A stretch of 64,000 bases of DNA from Prosopocoilus inquinatus (lineage: Eukaryota; Arthropoda; Insecta; Coleoptera; Lucanidae). Location of the stretch: contig CM069875.1 in the NCBI GenBank assembly GCA_036172665.1, forward strand, positions 25,203,806-25,267,805. Direction: 5' to 3'. This document shows positions 1-12,845 of this stretch, piece by piece (position 1 is the first letter of the stretch; each line of letters opens with the position of its first letter). Position numbers and translations under genes: made by a program. The notes under the pieces are model-generated. The model was given only the letters and a program-made list of their open reading frames with translations. It had not been told where the DNA came from and did no database searches.

Positions 1-1185
1 AGGTATGCAATTATGCTTTTTCTCTAACATATCAGTCTCGTCTATTTAATGTTAAACTTATAAAACAGATAAGCACATCAAATCAATTTTCTCAACTAAT
101 TTTATTCCCACTAAAATATTTATGAGATAAAAATAACCTGTTCTGATTGATTACTCTCCACAACGAAGTATAAAAAAGTGCAGAAAAACTTGGAGTGACA
201 CATTCTTTTCATATTTAGCCGATATTAGTATCAGTACTGTGAATATTTGATAAAGAACAGACGCGTCGTACTCTTCGGCAATTTTATAAACTAATTTATT
301 ACAAATCGTTTTTTAATTAGGTACTCCTTTCGTATCGCATCATATCGATAGAAGGTAAGTGGTTTTAGTATAGTGACAAAACTTGCAACAAAATATTAAG
401 ATGAACTGCCCTACCAGTATTGAACTTTTAATTATAAAAAATATTAGTCTTTTTTTAAATTAATTCTGACTCTCTAAAAACTTCAGATTTAAATACCTAA
501 ATTAAAATTTCATTCATAATGTTTTAATAAACAAGCTTTTTATTTATTATATTTAAGTATAAAAATCCAATAGTTAAACTAAAACAATAAAACAGCACCA
601 TATTTAAATAATATATTTTAACTGCATACGTATTTCACATTGCTTAATGTAAATCATTCTTTAAAAAATGTGTCAATAATAAAACGTATCAAATAAAAAA
701 AAGGTTAGTTTTACTAACTAAACACTCGACAAAGTTTGCAAAATAGACAATTTACAAAAAAAAAATGAAAAATCTCATACGATCAGTATTTTCTTGATGA
801 AATAAATCTACTTTTTCCAATGCGCTTTTTTTACATGATCTGCACGGGAAAACACAATATTAATATTTACAATTTAATATACTGTTCATCAGTTTATATT
901 GCATGTAGGGATGTCCATATTTCACCTCACTATAAAAGGAAAATCAAAACGTAACAGTTTATAGTTGTGTTGTATTATTTTAGGCACAGGTTTTTAGTTT
1001 ACGCCAAGTTTTAGACGCGGTGGAAATTCTTGCAATCAAAGAAAGTCGACTAGAAGAACCAAAATCATTGACTAATAAATAACCGAGAAATTAAAAATTA
1101 TTTTTTTGATTTCATAATTTGAAGTATAATATAAAATGGGTAAACACAATAAAACCTGTGCCTACAGACGCCTGTGAGTTTTTTA
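1..1185. other. AT-rich flank downstream of fl(2)d
   Basis: No coding region is visible. It holds the 3' flank, and presumably the 3' UTR, of the minus-strand WTAP gene. An AATAAA on the minus strand overlaps the stop codon at 1187-1182, too close to be convincing as the only polyadenylation signal; others occur further down. No repeat was recognised. Confidence 0.5.
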
Positions 1186-4100
1186 TTACTCGGCATCTGA
1201 CGACATTGCAACATCACCATTAGCGACAAGCGTGTCATCTTCATAGTCAATACTGAGCACTGAAGACCTACGGACTCGCTTAACCCTAGTCCTAGCTTCG
1301 GATTCGGAGTCCGTCCTTTCTGCCTCACAAACACTGTCACCGTTCGCTCGTCCGTTTTGCTTTAGTGCCATATTTTCCCTCTGTAAAGTGAGTGTGGCCT
1401 CGTTGGCCTTTCGAAGTTCCTGCTGTAGAAACAATATAGTACTCTGCATTCCCTCAACATCTTCGTCAAGATCTGCTAAAAATGAATCTAACTCCAACTG
1501 AGATTGCCTTACTTCCTCAGAAAAACTTTTTTGTAACGCAAGATCACCCTCTAGCTTCGCCATTCTACCAGAACTCGTTATTTTACCCAATTCTTCATTC
1601 TCTTGATACAATAAGCGACACTTAGCCATGAGTCTTTTGCCGGTGTTCGAATCTGGAGTGAACTTCCACGCCGACAATTCGTTCTGAGTGTCTTCAAGTC
1701 GAGCTTTTGTCGTCTGTAATTCATTGCGCAACATTTGGAGTAAGCTGTTTACAGCTGGATCGAGGAGAGTTGACCGCAGTGATGAATTAGTTGGGACTTG
1801 GGCACTTTTTAGTTCATTCACCTGACACTAAAGTGGAAATAAACATCAAACATTATAACAAACATGCACAGTATATTAGAAACTTAACAGAATTCTGACC
1901 TAAAACTTAGCACAGTGATTCAAATGTTCAAATTTCCAAGACTTGAGTTACATCAGCGAAGTCCACTTAGTACTAAATGAGTCGGATGTACACTAATTAT
2001 TGTGTGAAAATTCTTGATGACACTTGCAACGTTTAGAATACGAATAATGGTAACATTTTCTGTAATTATTACAGTTAAATTTACTAAGATCAAGATATCA
2101 AGTTTGTTGTTTACTAAACTGGGATCATTTGGCGATTCTTGAATTATTATTGATCTTAATAAATTTATGATTACATAAATGTGAAATAATGGTCCTCTTG
2201 AAGAAGCAAACGTGGAATATCCAAAAATCAAATACAGACACCAGCGCGGACCATATGTAACCAATAAGCATTAAATCATTAATATTTGATTACTATTTTT
2301 TTTTTTTCAATTCATCACAAGTGACTAAAATTTGCTTGTGATTTTCTCTATTTTTAATATGTGTCTAAATGAATTGAATAAATACGTTTAATGAAATTTT
2401 AATCAATTACCTGAATATGATTAACTTGACACTAGACACAGAAAATTAAAATTACATTTTCTTTCATCGTATTTAACATTAACTGAACAAAAGGATTAGG
2501 AAGATACTTTTAAGCATTCTCGTTTCGAATATAAATATTAATTATATCTATTAACATTTTATTTTTGTTATCTTAATACTATGTTTCTTAAATTATGGAA
2601 ATTTAAAATTACATAAGAAAAATTATTACCCGCAAGCAGGATAAAACGCGAAAGTTCAAAATTAGATTCAATCAATGAAATGTATTAACAAAACTAATGA
2701 TGAATATTTTTTTTTAATTCTATTTTTGCAGGAATAATAATTTCACAAGAACGTACTTTGTATTTTGTCACTCTACAAATTTTTGAAAACTACAGGTTTC
2801 GTAAATTTTTCAGCGAATAATAACAAATAATTCAGTGATTATAAATACCAGTAAAATTACGAAACTTTAAAGTCAAAAATAAAAATTAAGGTTTTCACTC
2901 CTTAACATAATATTTAAGTAAATTAATAAACGCTGAAAACGGCACTTCACAAAAGAATCCGTCATTGAAATCTATACGGAAACAATTCATTTTTCTAATG
3001 TTTAACATGCTTAAATTTGGCTTGGTTTTACAATATAGATTATCAAATGAAGAAATGCTTTATAAATTGAAATTTTTGCTAAAATGACATTCTTTAGTTT
3101 TGACAGTCTATCAACTAATTTCTGTAAGAACAGTTTGACGATCAACAACATAAAGGAGGAAACACATTGTTCAAAGTGTGACAAAGACTAGAAATAGCGC
3201 AATGCTATACCCTCTGTATTACATTAAGGACCGATTTCATAACAGTACTTTAACATAAAACAATACATTTGTTGACTTTAAATTAAAGCTTTCTTAAAGT
3301 CTGATTATAAAACGGCCATAGGCCAGTATTTCCATTTGCTTATAAATTTCCCATTGTTATTTGGCAAATAAGTTGAATTTTATGAATGGTCATGATCATT
3401 CGTCGAATATTCGTCAAATAAATTTATTAGGAGGTTAGAAATATCCAGTAGATTCTGTTGTATTGAGCATCGCGCAACCCGCTAGTGCCCGATTTTTTCA
3501 CCTCTTGATAAATTTATCTGCGAGGTAATATCCTCGGAAACTATTGTCGATAAAATAGTTTCCATGGATAATACCTGGCAGATACACTTATCAGGAGGTG
3601 AAGGAATCGGGCATATGTTACATAAATCTGCTTATACATGGTTATTTTAATTTAACAAAACTACCAACCTCGCAATTTCATCCATACGTCTGTAATTTGA
3701 ACCAAATTAAAAAATATATCCAGGAATTTTGATTTTTGGCAATATAATTCACTGTTTTTTTTAACAATTTTTTAATTTTGAAATAAACAACATGAAGCAC
3801 CAGTTAATTTAAGTTTGTTTTAACGACAGTTCCTGACTGAGTTGGAATTATCAGAATCCACTACCCATAAAATATAAATTATGACAGTTCCAGCAAGTGC
3901 GCAGGTATGGTTCAGAACCAGCTTAAAAATAATTTTAAATAACTTATACTTGGTAATATAAAACTTATAAATTTGCTAAGGGTTGACAAATTATGAAATT
4001 TAAAAGCATAACATGACACCACACTGCATGAAACTAATTTTTACATTTGGTGGTTGAGAATCTAAAGCTTTATTAAGTTGTGTGAAACATGTTTCCTAGA

Positions 4101-7100
4101 AAATTACGTTTTGAGACCATCTCTATTGAAAAGTCAAAATTATAAAGTAACTCCAATACTTTTTGAGTTAATGATTTTATTAGATAAGATAAAACTATAA
4201 CATTCAGAAAAAAATGAACGAGAATAATTTCAAATCTGGTAATTTTGTCTTAGACCAAAATACACACAACCAAACAAAAAAAACTTAGTTAACGGCCAGT
4301 GTTAATTTATTTTAAAAGAATTAAGTCTAGTTTTTACAGCTGTTTTAACTTTGAAAGTAGACTGAAAAATGGCCGGAAGAGAGAACATTTATACAGATGT
4401 CAACACACATAATTTAAACAGTAACCGACCTATAACCCTGAAAGTTCGTTGTCTATTGACTTAACCATAAATATAAGGATAAATGTTAAGTTGTGCACTC
4501 GGTTTAAATTTCCTAAACAAAAGACGACTTCGGATTCATAGCTAAAAGATTCTGTAGAAACACCATCAAACAGTCATATGTCGTATCACAAATGTAATTT
4601 ACTTCTATTCAGAAGTTTAAATACTAAAATTAAAGAAGCTGTAGAAACGAGGCCATCAGTTATAGGATTAATCCATTTATTGGAGATTGTAACTAGTATT
4701 GATCCATTCACAATGATGGTATCTACTCATGCTACTCTTTTTAGCCTCAGTCTCATTAATGACTTCACTAAGAATGACGAATTTTAGCAAATTTTCTCAC
4801 AAATTGTAGCACATTTTACTACACATACAAGGTTTTTTTTTTATATTTTGCACCCTACCTAAAGGCTTTATTTTGGGAGCTAGAGCAAAACTTTAAATGC
4901 AAAAGTTGTTTGGCTTTATGTTTATTATGTTCTAGTTATCACAAGAAACAATAGTCTACTACAAAGTCGAAGAAAAATACAAATTTTGTTTTTTTAAGTG
5001 GAACGCCGTATTGTTTGCTAAGAAAAAGATCATTTCTTCCTGATTTCAAAAATATATATGTTATTTGGAAGAACCGTTTGTGAGATATTTGAGGTCAAAA
5101 TATCAATAAATTAATATTTAAAGTATACAGTGATCGTCAAAAAGTCGGCATCAAAAGTAAAAAATCTTTACTTTTGATTTTTCGAAAAAACTTTTTACCC
5201 TAATAGCAATAATTTCCGCTTGTCTAAAAACCTATTTAGCTCCGATAGGAGCTAAATAATGAGTGATTTTTACTTAGAAAATCGTAAAATTGTTATTCCT
5301 CAGAAACTAATTACAACTTCAATGAGACTTCTTTAAACTGGATTTGTTTTAGCTTATTGGACAATATCAAGACCAGAAAATGTTTTACACTTAGTTTAAT
5401 ACTTTTGTATTTAAAGTCTTTCTCTAGTTCTTCAAATAAAGCCTCTAGGCAGGGTGCAAAATATAAAAAACAACCCTGTACATTATAAATGCGCAAAATT
5501 TACTACAATTGAGTGAACATTTTCTACAATGTGTAGCTATTAGCTCTCCCCTATTTTACTACAAATTGTAGCACTTTTTTCTGTGTACTCTGAATGCCAA
5601 AAGATCGTGAACGGAAAAGTGTTTACCCCACTTGACCCTACTGTAATAATCCCTCAAAAAAATGTTATTGAACATTAATATTCTTTCGTTAAATGTGCAA
5701 CTTTACTGTAATGATGAAGGAAATTAATGTTGACTGAAAAGATGTTTGCGTCCATTTCTTCCTCTGCGCGCATCTAATATCTGAACCTCTAATTTTTAAA
5801 CAGGTATTAAGAAACTAAAAGCAAATCAACATTGTTTTCTAGAACAATTTAGAATAATGGCCGTGCAAATAGGTCTGCCAGATCATTTTTTATCTCCGAC
5901 TTCAATGCATATTTCGTACAATGTCAGTTCTTATACATTGTGCCCACAGATTGGGTTTATATATGGGAAAAAATTCATTAGTTTTGAGTTTTCGAAAAAA
6001 AGTCATTGTTTGTAACAGTTTTTGCTTATCTTAAAATTCCTAAAATTATCGGAAACGATAAATCACGACTAATAGTTCAGAAAAATTAAAAATTTTGATT
6101 CGATTTTCATAAAATACAGCAGTATAAAAATTTTGGATAAAATCATGTTAGCCCGTATTTTCAGTTAATGCCCATAATTTATGTAAAAAAATTTTTTTAG
6201 GCAAGAATATTAATTCTTAAGGGTATTTACTTAATTGAATGCTATGAAATTTCGAATTGTTTGCTATAAAATTCCCAACAGATTTTTTTTTTTTAATTCT
6301 TTGTCAATAACTAACAAAATTAATTAGCATTTCTTAAATCAGGCTGGTGTTAACAGAAAATTATGAAAGTTTATGCTGAGGATGATGCTACTATTTTGCT
6401 GAAGGCTTCCATAATAACACACTTGTCTTTACAATGAAGAACCCCCCAATTTAAAAATTTATTGCAAGCTATTCATAAGGACAGAATTTTTTAATTGAAA
6501 TTTTAGCATTTTTGATATTGTGAGAACAAATATTTTAAGTCATGACAAAGACAATATCAACTGACATAATTTATAAATAAATAATAATAAAATACATATT
6601 TTGCAATCGTTAAAAGAAAATTTTTAATTTTTCTCGGCTATCAACTGCAATTTACCACATTCTAAGAAGTTTCTGGTTATTTTAAGACGAGCAAAAAAAG
6701 AATGATTTTTTGGGAAACTCAAAAATAAAAAAGTTTTTGAACCTAATTCGTAGACACCGTATAAATTAATTGATTGATAATTTGAAATTTGGGATATCCT
6801 TACAATAGACGTGACAAGACTGCATTTATAATAGACTGTGTACATACGTCAATACTTTTGATAAAGGTTTAAATAATATAAACTTGAATAACAGAAGCAA
6901 TTTATAAGTTTAAAAAGAGAAATGTTATATGATCTAGTGTAATACTTTACTGGACAGTATTTAAAATTGTGTATGTACCAACTTGAATTATTACTGTATA
7001 ATTCGGCAATTACTGTGTTGCATTGGGTATAAATAAATAAACAGTAAAGTGCATATCCTGTTAACTTTTTAAAATTTAATGTACAGTTATTGTAAAATTG

Positions 7101-8240
7101 TGATTTTACACTGAGTTGACCTGGTTGGTTATTTAGAAAAGTCCTAATAAAGTTTTTGTCATAAGAGTGCTTAGTTGTGCCAAGATTTGTTTTAACTTTA
7201 AATTTAAATCAGAACACATAAATTAATAAAATGTAAACGTTGTTATTAAGTAGAGTTACATATGGTCTAATTATTGGTTATTTAAAATTAAAATATTCAC
7301 ATACATTATAATCATTACTAGGAGGGTGTACAGTTTTCGAGATCAAAATAATGCGCGTTTCAGCTTAATTCATAGCATCCATCACTCTACTGAAAAACCT
7401 AACACAAGAAACCGTATAGCGTAGCACAACAAATGATGTCATCGATAAAATCTCAAATAATTTAACAAATTTCAATAAACAAACGAGCACAGAGGTTTAA
7501 ATTTTGAAGCAAGTGTCAATTGTCAATACCGTATCGATTCAGGTTGGACGTCTTCAATTTTGAAATCGATTAGTAGTTAATGAATTTAAAATAGTAAAAG
7601 ACTAGTACACGAGAACACAGATCACAAGTGAACTTTTGGACACTTTTTAACAAGTAGCACTGCAATTTAAACAAACGCAATCTGAACATTTGAACCACCG
7701 TTGTAGCTGCACATAGACGTACTAACCACGTAGTCCTGCGTTTCCTGTTCTTTGGCCGCCAACCTCCTCACGAGGACTTTCTCTCTCTGTTGGGACTCGG
7801 CAAGTTGAGAGCGGGTCCTGTCAGCTGCCTGTCGTAGTTCGGCCAACTCGCCTGCAACCACCACGAAATTAGCACGAACCGCACTGCACTTACTGCACTT
7901 TTAAGACACTACACTGCACCTCTACAGATACAGAGATAGACAGATATACAGACACTTACTTAAGAATGCTAGTGTCTCAAGTCAACTCATAGTCATACTG
8001 ATTTAATTTATCATCAAAATGTTCCACAAACGTGTGGATAGAGTATCTACCTTCTTGTTGGGCCAAACGTTGCTCGAGAGACGCCACGTAATTGTCCTGA
8101 AGGCGCCAACGTGAAACGAACTCTGAAGACGACAAACTGCTCAGCTCCGACTCGCTCAACACCACCCTCGACGGAGTTTTATCTTTTTCCTCTGGACTGC
8201 TAGATTGTGGAACACACCCTGTGCTTCCTTGTTCCGACAT
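1186..8240 (-). CDS. fl(2)d: WTAP / Female-lethal(2)d, three coding exons
   Basis: This is the insect WTAP orthologue, a nuclear scaffold of the m6A mRNA methyltransferase complex that binds METTL3/METTL14 and, in flies, takes part in Sex-lethal dependent splicing. I place exons at 8240-8051, 7851-7727 and 1827-1186, giving 318 residues; splice sites are read from GT/AG signals and matching phase. Exon 1 starts with ATG after a purine at -3 and ends in phase 1 (LAQQE|G). Exon 2 carries the family motif VRRLAAKEQE. Exon 3 holds NELSAWKFTPDS (about residues 156-165) and DLDEDVEGMQSTI (about 224-236), the signature of the WTAP coiled coil. The tail is acidic and serine-rich, with a basic RVKRVRR patch that could be a nuclear signal. 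It is shorter than human (396) or fly (536) proteins because the low-complexity ends are reduced, not the core. Introns are 199 bp and about 5.9 kb. Identification is very secure; the exon 2 donor is inferred. Confidence 0.93.
3228..3319. repeat. short MITE-like palindrome
   Basis: GGACCGATTTCATAACAG with following ACTTTAA on the left is matched in reverse complement on the right by GGCCGTTTTATAATCAG and ACTTTAA. The total is about 92 bp with diverged ~25-bp inverted ends. It resembles the small GGCCC-type MITEs elsewhere in this window. Confidence 0.45.
3486..3613. mobile_element. 128-bp palindromic MITE, copy 1
   Basis: Two arms of about 59 bp face each other almost without a spacer. Both arms carry TGCCCGATT, a TTCACCTC/CACCTCCTGATAA stretch, ATCTGC.AGGTA and GGAAACTATT. 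A second copy of the same family lies at 59513-59644. It has no coding capacity. A TA-targeting DNA transposon is the likely mover, but the target duplication is not clear. Confidence 0.85.
4826..5490. mobile_element. ~665-bp long-inverted-repeat element
   Basis: The left arm (about 4826-4925) reads ATATTTTGCACCCTACCTA followed by AGGCTTTATTT; its reverse complement recurs at about 5390-5487 with GCACCCTGCCTAGAGGC. The right edge ends in CCCTGTAC, like other palindromic elements of this window. A separate perfect 8-bp stem, TTAGCTCC-GATA-GGAGCTAA, lies at 5227-5246 inside it. No transposase is seen. Confidence 0.75.
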
Positions 8241-9441
8241 TCCCAGTAGAATGGGTTAGAACCTACAATTTCGGAAATATCAGGCACTTAACTTCGCGTG
8301 CATACAAGCGGCCATTGCACTCAAAATAACTTTTTTATAATCTGCGCTGAAAGTACTTACCAACCGAATCTAATCGACTAGCCACCGATTCTGTACTGCG
8401 GAAACTTCACTATAACATCTAAAGAACAATCTAAAATCCAAAATAACGCACATTTGAAACGGATTCAAGTCCAACTTAAGAACTCAAACTTCGGTTCTTT
8501 ATGAGACGCCATTACGCAGTACTGATTGTGATGAAAACTGCGCGATGGCTCGGCCGGTAAAAACGCAGAGCCTTTTAGCCTTTCATTTTGAAAAACACAA
8601 TCAAAACTCGTGGGTATTAATTCAGTTTAATTTGTTATTGTTAAAATATTTGATTATCCGGAATATAAGAAATAGTTTCAAACTGGTTTATTTATTTTAG
8701 AACCTTGAGATTAATTACTCTACGATACCTAGGTGACGCTAATCATAACCGTAATGTAGTTTTCTATATCAAAAAGCATTTCAATTAGCAAATAAGTCAA
8801 GTATTTATTTAATAAATTTTAGTTTTAATATACATTTCAAAGAGTTTGTTAAATAGAAGATTTAATTACAGATTAAGGCGTCAACTTAAATTCTGAAATC
8901 TTAATTTAGCTAATATGCTACAGATAGCGCTTCTAGAATAACGTTATTTTGAAGATTCTTCTAATATGCTTAAAATTGTTTTAAAATTCTTCTAAAATTC
9001 TTTAGAAATACAATGTTTTCAACTTTTATAGGAAATATATATTAGCTTTTCCAGCTTTCGTCTAAAATTACTGATTTTCTATTCGTTCAAATTGTCTTGA
9101 AAACAGTTATGCATGTCAAGGCAGAAAAATAAAAATAGGTATTTTGTATGCACAATTTTTAGATTGCTAGCACTGAGTGACGTTGAAAGTTGAAACCACA
9201 AATTACTACATATATGCGAAGGCTAACATTCCCGCCATTTCTCATGCCGCCATTGTTTAAGTATTTTATTAATCAGATAGTGTGAGGTTACAACATACAG
9301 TGCAATGTTAATTAAATGATTTCACGGTATTTTCATTACTACCTTTATTCGTTGATTAAAATAACATATTGATGAAAGATGCATTAATATATTAATACTC
9401 CAATACGCCGCAATTTTCAAACTTTATCAACTACCTAGACA
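8241..9441. other. upstream region of fl(2)d
   Basis: This stretch holds the 5' UTR and promoter side of the WTAP gene; the transcription start cannot be placed from sequence alone. GC content rises near 8500-8580 and again at 9225-9255 (CCCGCCATT / GCCGCCATTG). No repeat or RNA gene was recognised. Confidence 0.4.
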
Positions 9442-9526
9442 ATGGCTGAAGGATACGAAATCTTGCCGCGCAACATCAAAGGTGCCACCCGGAGCCTTCA
9501 CAATTATGTAGTAATCTGTGATTGAA
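9442..9526 (+). other. possible start exon, unrecognised protein
   Basis: An ATG with A at -3 opens a short frame reading MAEGYEILPRNIKGATRSLH and continuing HNYVVICD before a stop. Its base composition is clearly richer than the flanks and the residue mix looks protein-like. A donor could be GTAGTA or GTAATC near 9508-9517. It lies about 1.2 kb from the fl(2)d start and points away from it. I do not recognise the protein and see no following exon, so this may equally be a chance frame or a gene fragment. Confidence 0.25.
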
Positions 9527-9601
9527 ACATAATTGAAACGTCAAAGTAAATCTCACAAATTGAAGAAAAATTATTATTTCATTGCTTTTAAATATTATAT
9601 A

Positions 9602-11204
9602 CAGAGGCGGCCTTAATAGTTGCGAGGCCCCGCGCGAGAAACTTTTGCGGGCCCCCTGTGGTAGGAGAAAAAGTTTGTCTTCTTTGCATTATAAAAAGCA
9701 GAAAATACTAAGTATATTAAAAGAAGCGGTTTAAACAGTTTCACGTGACTGTTATTTGACATGTTCTAATTTTTAAAATATGTTGTTATTTGAAAGGGTT
9801 ATATCAAAATGGAAACAAAGGAGTAAAATTGCAAAATAATAATATGACTATGAAATAAAAGGTAACTATAAAATAAAGATATAATAAAAGAAGGAAAAAA
9901 AGGCGATTAATTGATAATCAAAAATAAAACATTCGTTAAATCGAATAAAACAAAAACAAAAGAGATCGTGGATGAAGATAAGACAAAAACAATAAAAGTA
10001 TGTAAAACTAAGAATAAGTAAAATATAAATATTGACAACCAAAAATTTTACCTGTGAATATTAAAATCAAAATGAAATAAACTCAAATTGAGTAAATGAA
10101 AGAAAAACAACAATAGTCAATTGATAATTAAAAAATGAAAAATTGTATCAAATAAAGTCAAACAAAAAATAAAAGATGATAGACGAAAATAAAAATTATA
10201 TAAAAAAATTTAATCGTTAACTAAAAAATATAATCAATTCACGTAAAAGAGAAAACATAATGGTCACGATCGGAGAAATTAAAATGTAAAATAAACTCAA
10301 TTCGAGTAAATAAAACAAAAAATAAAAGCAAAAGACGATCAATCAACAATCAATAAATGAAACCAAATCGCATAAAAGAGAAAATAAAAATGGCGATCGA
10401 TCGAAAGGACACCTTAATCTTTTTCCTAAATTCAAATCGATTAAATTTTAATTTCTTCGATCGATCGCCATTTTTGTTTTTTATTTTATGCGATTTTATT
10501 TTATTTATCGATTATCAATTGATAGTCTTAAGTTTTTGAGATTAAAATATCCCTTCTCTGTTAAAATCGAGTAAAAAGAAAAGAGAAAAAAAAGACGATC
10601 AATCAATAAACAAAATAAAATCGCATGAAATAGAAAACAAAAATGGCCATCGATCGAAGAGATTAAAATGTAAAATAAACTCAAATCGTATAAAATAAAA
10701 AAAAAACAAAAACAGAATTAATAATTGAAAGATAAAATTAATTAATAATTAAAACATAAAATCGTAACGAATTAAGGATAAAGTGACAATTAAAAAATAA
10801 AACTAAATGAAATGAAATCGTATAAAAGAAAAAATAAAAGTCGGTCAATTAATTACACAGCGTGGAAAGTAAATCATAAATTCGATAGTTTCAAGACGAT
10901 TGACTTTTTTTTAATTCTGGGACCAGTCAATATTGTCTAATTGGGAGGGTACCATTAAAAAAAATTACACTCGTCCAGCTTTTTGCAAACACTCTGTACT
11001 ATTAAAAATAATTAAACGAAATTGACGGGTCCGAACGTCTTTTGAAGAAATTGATCATCTTGAAAATATCGTATTTATCCACTTCTTAGTGCTAAAAATT
11101 AAATTAAAAATATTTTCGTATTTATAAGTATGATGTTAAGCAGATATTCAATATAATCTTCATTCTGCGGTTGTCCGGTTCTCCTGCCCCTAAGGCCGCC
11201 ACTG
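9602..11204. mobile_element. hAT-like non-autonomous element with 8-bp TSD
   Basis: The left end is CAGAGGCGGCCTTAA and the right end, read in reverse complement, is CAGTGGCGGCCTTAG. The element is flanked by a perfect 8-bp direct repeat, attatata, at 9594-9601 and 11205-11212, which is the target duplication size of the hAT superfamily. The interior has no transposase; instead it is dominated by an A-rich degenerate array (see 9830-10850). Confidence 0.85.
9830..10850. repeat. A-rich degenerate array inside the hAT-like element
   Basis: Phrases such as AAACAAAAATGGC, GATCGATCGAA, AAAATGTAAAATAAACTC, GACGATCAATCAA and AAATCGCATAAAA recur in loose order at about 10040, 10275, 10370, 10590 and 10650. 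The plus strand is almost free of C and G outside these motifs. A stretch around 10328-10517 is inverted: a block ending in ATGGCGATCGATCGAA faces its reverse complement TTCGATCGATCGCCAT. Confidence 0.75.
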
Positions 11205-11376
11205 ATTATATACATAAAATCTTCTATTTTTGTAAATCAATTCCTGTAATTCAAGCCTAGGTAAGCTATAAAGTAAATTCATAAAAGCATCTTTAAATTC
11301 AAATCACTACAGCGTTGAATTGTAACGCCAACATAAGAAAAACAAATTTCCTAACCGACGCTATTTTAACAATAAT

Positions 11377-11537
11377 GGGCCGTATTCCCAACTCATGATT
11401 AAAGTCGTCTCTAACTAAAGCCGTGATTAAAATGAACTTAAAGATTTATTCGCTTTGTGCGAATTTCATGAGTAAGAGAGTGAGAGGGAAGTTAATCACG
11501 GCGATGCTAAATTAAAGACGAGATAAGAATACGGGCC
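11377..11537. mobile_element. 161-bp MITE, GGGCC ends
   Basis: GGGCCGTATTCCCAACTC at the left pairs with the reverse complement of GAGATAAGAATACGGGCC at the right, and the similarity continues inward through AAGTCGTC and CCGTGATTAA. It is non-coding. It belongs with the GGCCCG-type MITEs at 26645, 30312 and 41088 by end sequence only. Confidence 0.75.
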
Positions 11538-11690
11538 ATTATAATTAATAATATATAATATATATAATATAATGTTTTAACTCGCAAAAGTACAGGTTTT
11601 GGCCTAGTGATACAAATAACTATTTTCTAGAACCTTTTATGAAAGGATATTTTTTGTCACCCAGCAAAAACTTAATTTCCGTCACTAATG

Positions 11691-11890
11691 CCCAGTTTCT
11701 GAAACGATATATAACTTTACGTAGAGATAAAATCAAGATAAGGTCACCATAACTTTTAAAAACCGTTTCTCAAAACTTTATCTATAGGTAAAGTGTATAC
11801 GCAGCAACGTAAACAATTTATACTTTTCATAAAGTTATCTGTCAAGAAAAATGTATGCTTACCTAAAGTTATTTATCGTTTCAGAAACCG
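11691..11890. mobile_element. 200-bp MITE
   Basis: The inverted ends share GTTTCTGAAACGATA followed by TAACTTTA.GTA. The interior has no reading frame of note. Confidence 0.7.
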
Positions 11891-12845
11891 ACATAAAATT
11901 GTAATTATACTGGCAATGAAATGAAATTTTTGGGTCTATATGTGAAAATACATGTCAATTTTGGAAACAACTGTGGTTTGATTTCTTTAAACATGCTATT
12001 AGAATTAAACCTAAACTGTACAAATCCAACTATAACGAAAATTTCAATTGCTTTTCACTAGCAGATAATGGTAATTTGAATTTCCAATATTAAACCATAA
12101 GTCAAATTCAGATATTTACTTATTATTAACACTCAAGAAAAGAGAGGGAAATTGCTAGATTTTTAGCATCTCCTTTGTTTAAATAGATCAATTGAATTAA
12201 GCATTTTCTATAACAAAAATAAATTAAAAACTTAAGCAGGACCATTTGTCTTGACACTTACACATATTTATATCTTTGCACCGAAACACGCCTTCCTTGA
12301 GAAAACGATTGAATTTTAAATTAAGTAGTGAAAGCAATTTTTTCAATGAAATTGAACTCGGGCGACGCTGAGATGTTTTTATTTCCATCTAAAGCAAAAA
12401 ATATTGTAATTTAAGTTCGCTTAGTCCGTGTTACTAAAAATAATTTAAAAGGAGATAAAATTGTCGCTCCTCCGGTGCGGCGTGCAAATGCATCTATGAC
12501 AAAAAACTTACAAAAAAACACACTGAGTTGTTCCACAGCTATCTTTTCTTTTCTTAAGCGGCCCTTTGCTTTAGTAACGTATCGGATATCGCTGGGGAAG
12601 GTGCGAGCTTTTCTTATTAGCGAATTTGCAATATTATTGCGATAGTTTGGTTGTTATAATATACGCGATCATGATATGAGATAATGTATCTACTTAGTGT
12701 TTCAAATTAAGTTTTTAAGTTATTAATTTATCGAGACTTTACACTCTCTCTAATTGCTCCTTTCTTCCTTTTTAGTGTGTGTGTGTGTGTGTATTGTGGA
12801 TGCTGATTGGAGGATTTTCGGCACTAGAATTGCACGCTTCGTAAA
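11891..12845. other. AT-rich stretch leading to a candidate start exon
   Basis: No repeat or gene is recognised from 11891 to about 12350. A GC-richer interval at about 12460-12620 (CTCCTCCGGTGCGGCGTGC and TATCGGATATCGCTGGGG) and a GT dinucleotide run at 12777-12791 precede the candidate start codon at 12846, so this may include a promoter and 5' UTR. That is inference. Confidence 0.35.

Larger units (their letters stand above)
1828..7726 (-). other. fl(2)d: 5.9 kb fl(2)d intron 2
   Basis: This intron separates the last two coding exons. The minus-strand donor is GTTAGT (7726-7721) and the acceptor is TTTAG just before 1827. It contains three palindromic repeats (3228-3319, 3486-3613, 4826-5490) and otherwise AT-rich sequence with no recognisable coding potential. 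The small reading frames in it have no codon structure worth keeping. Confidence 0.7.
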
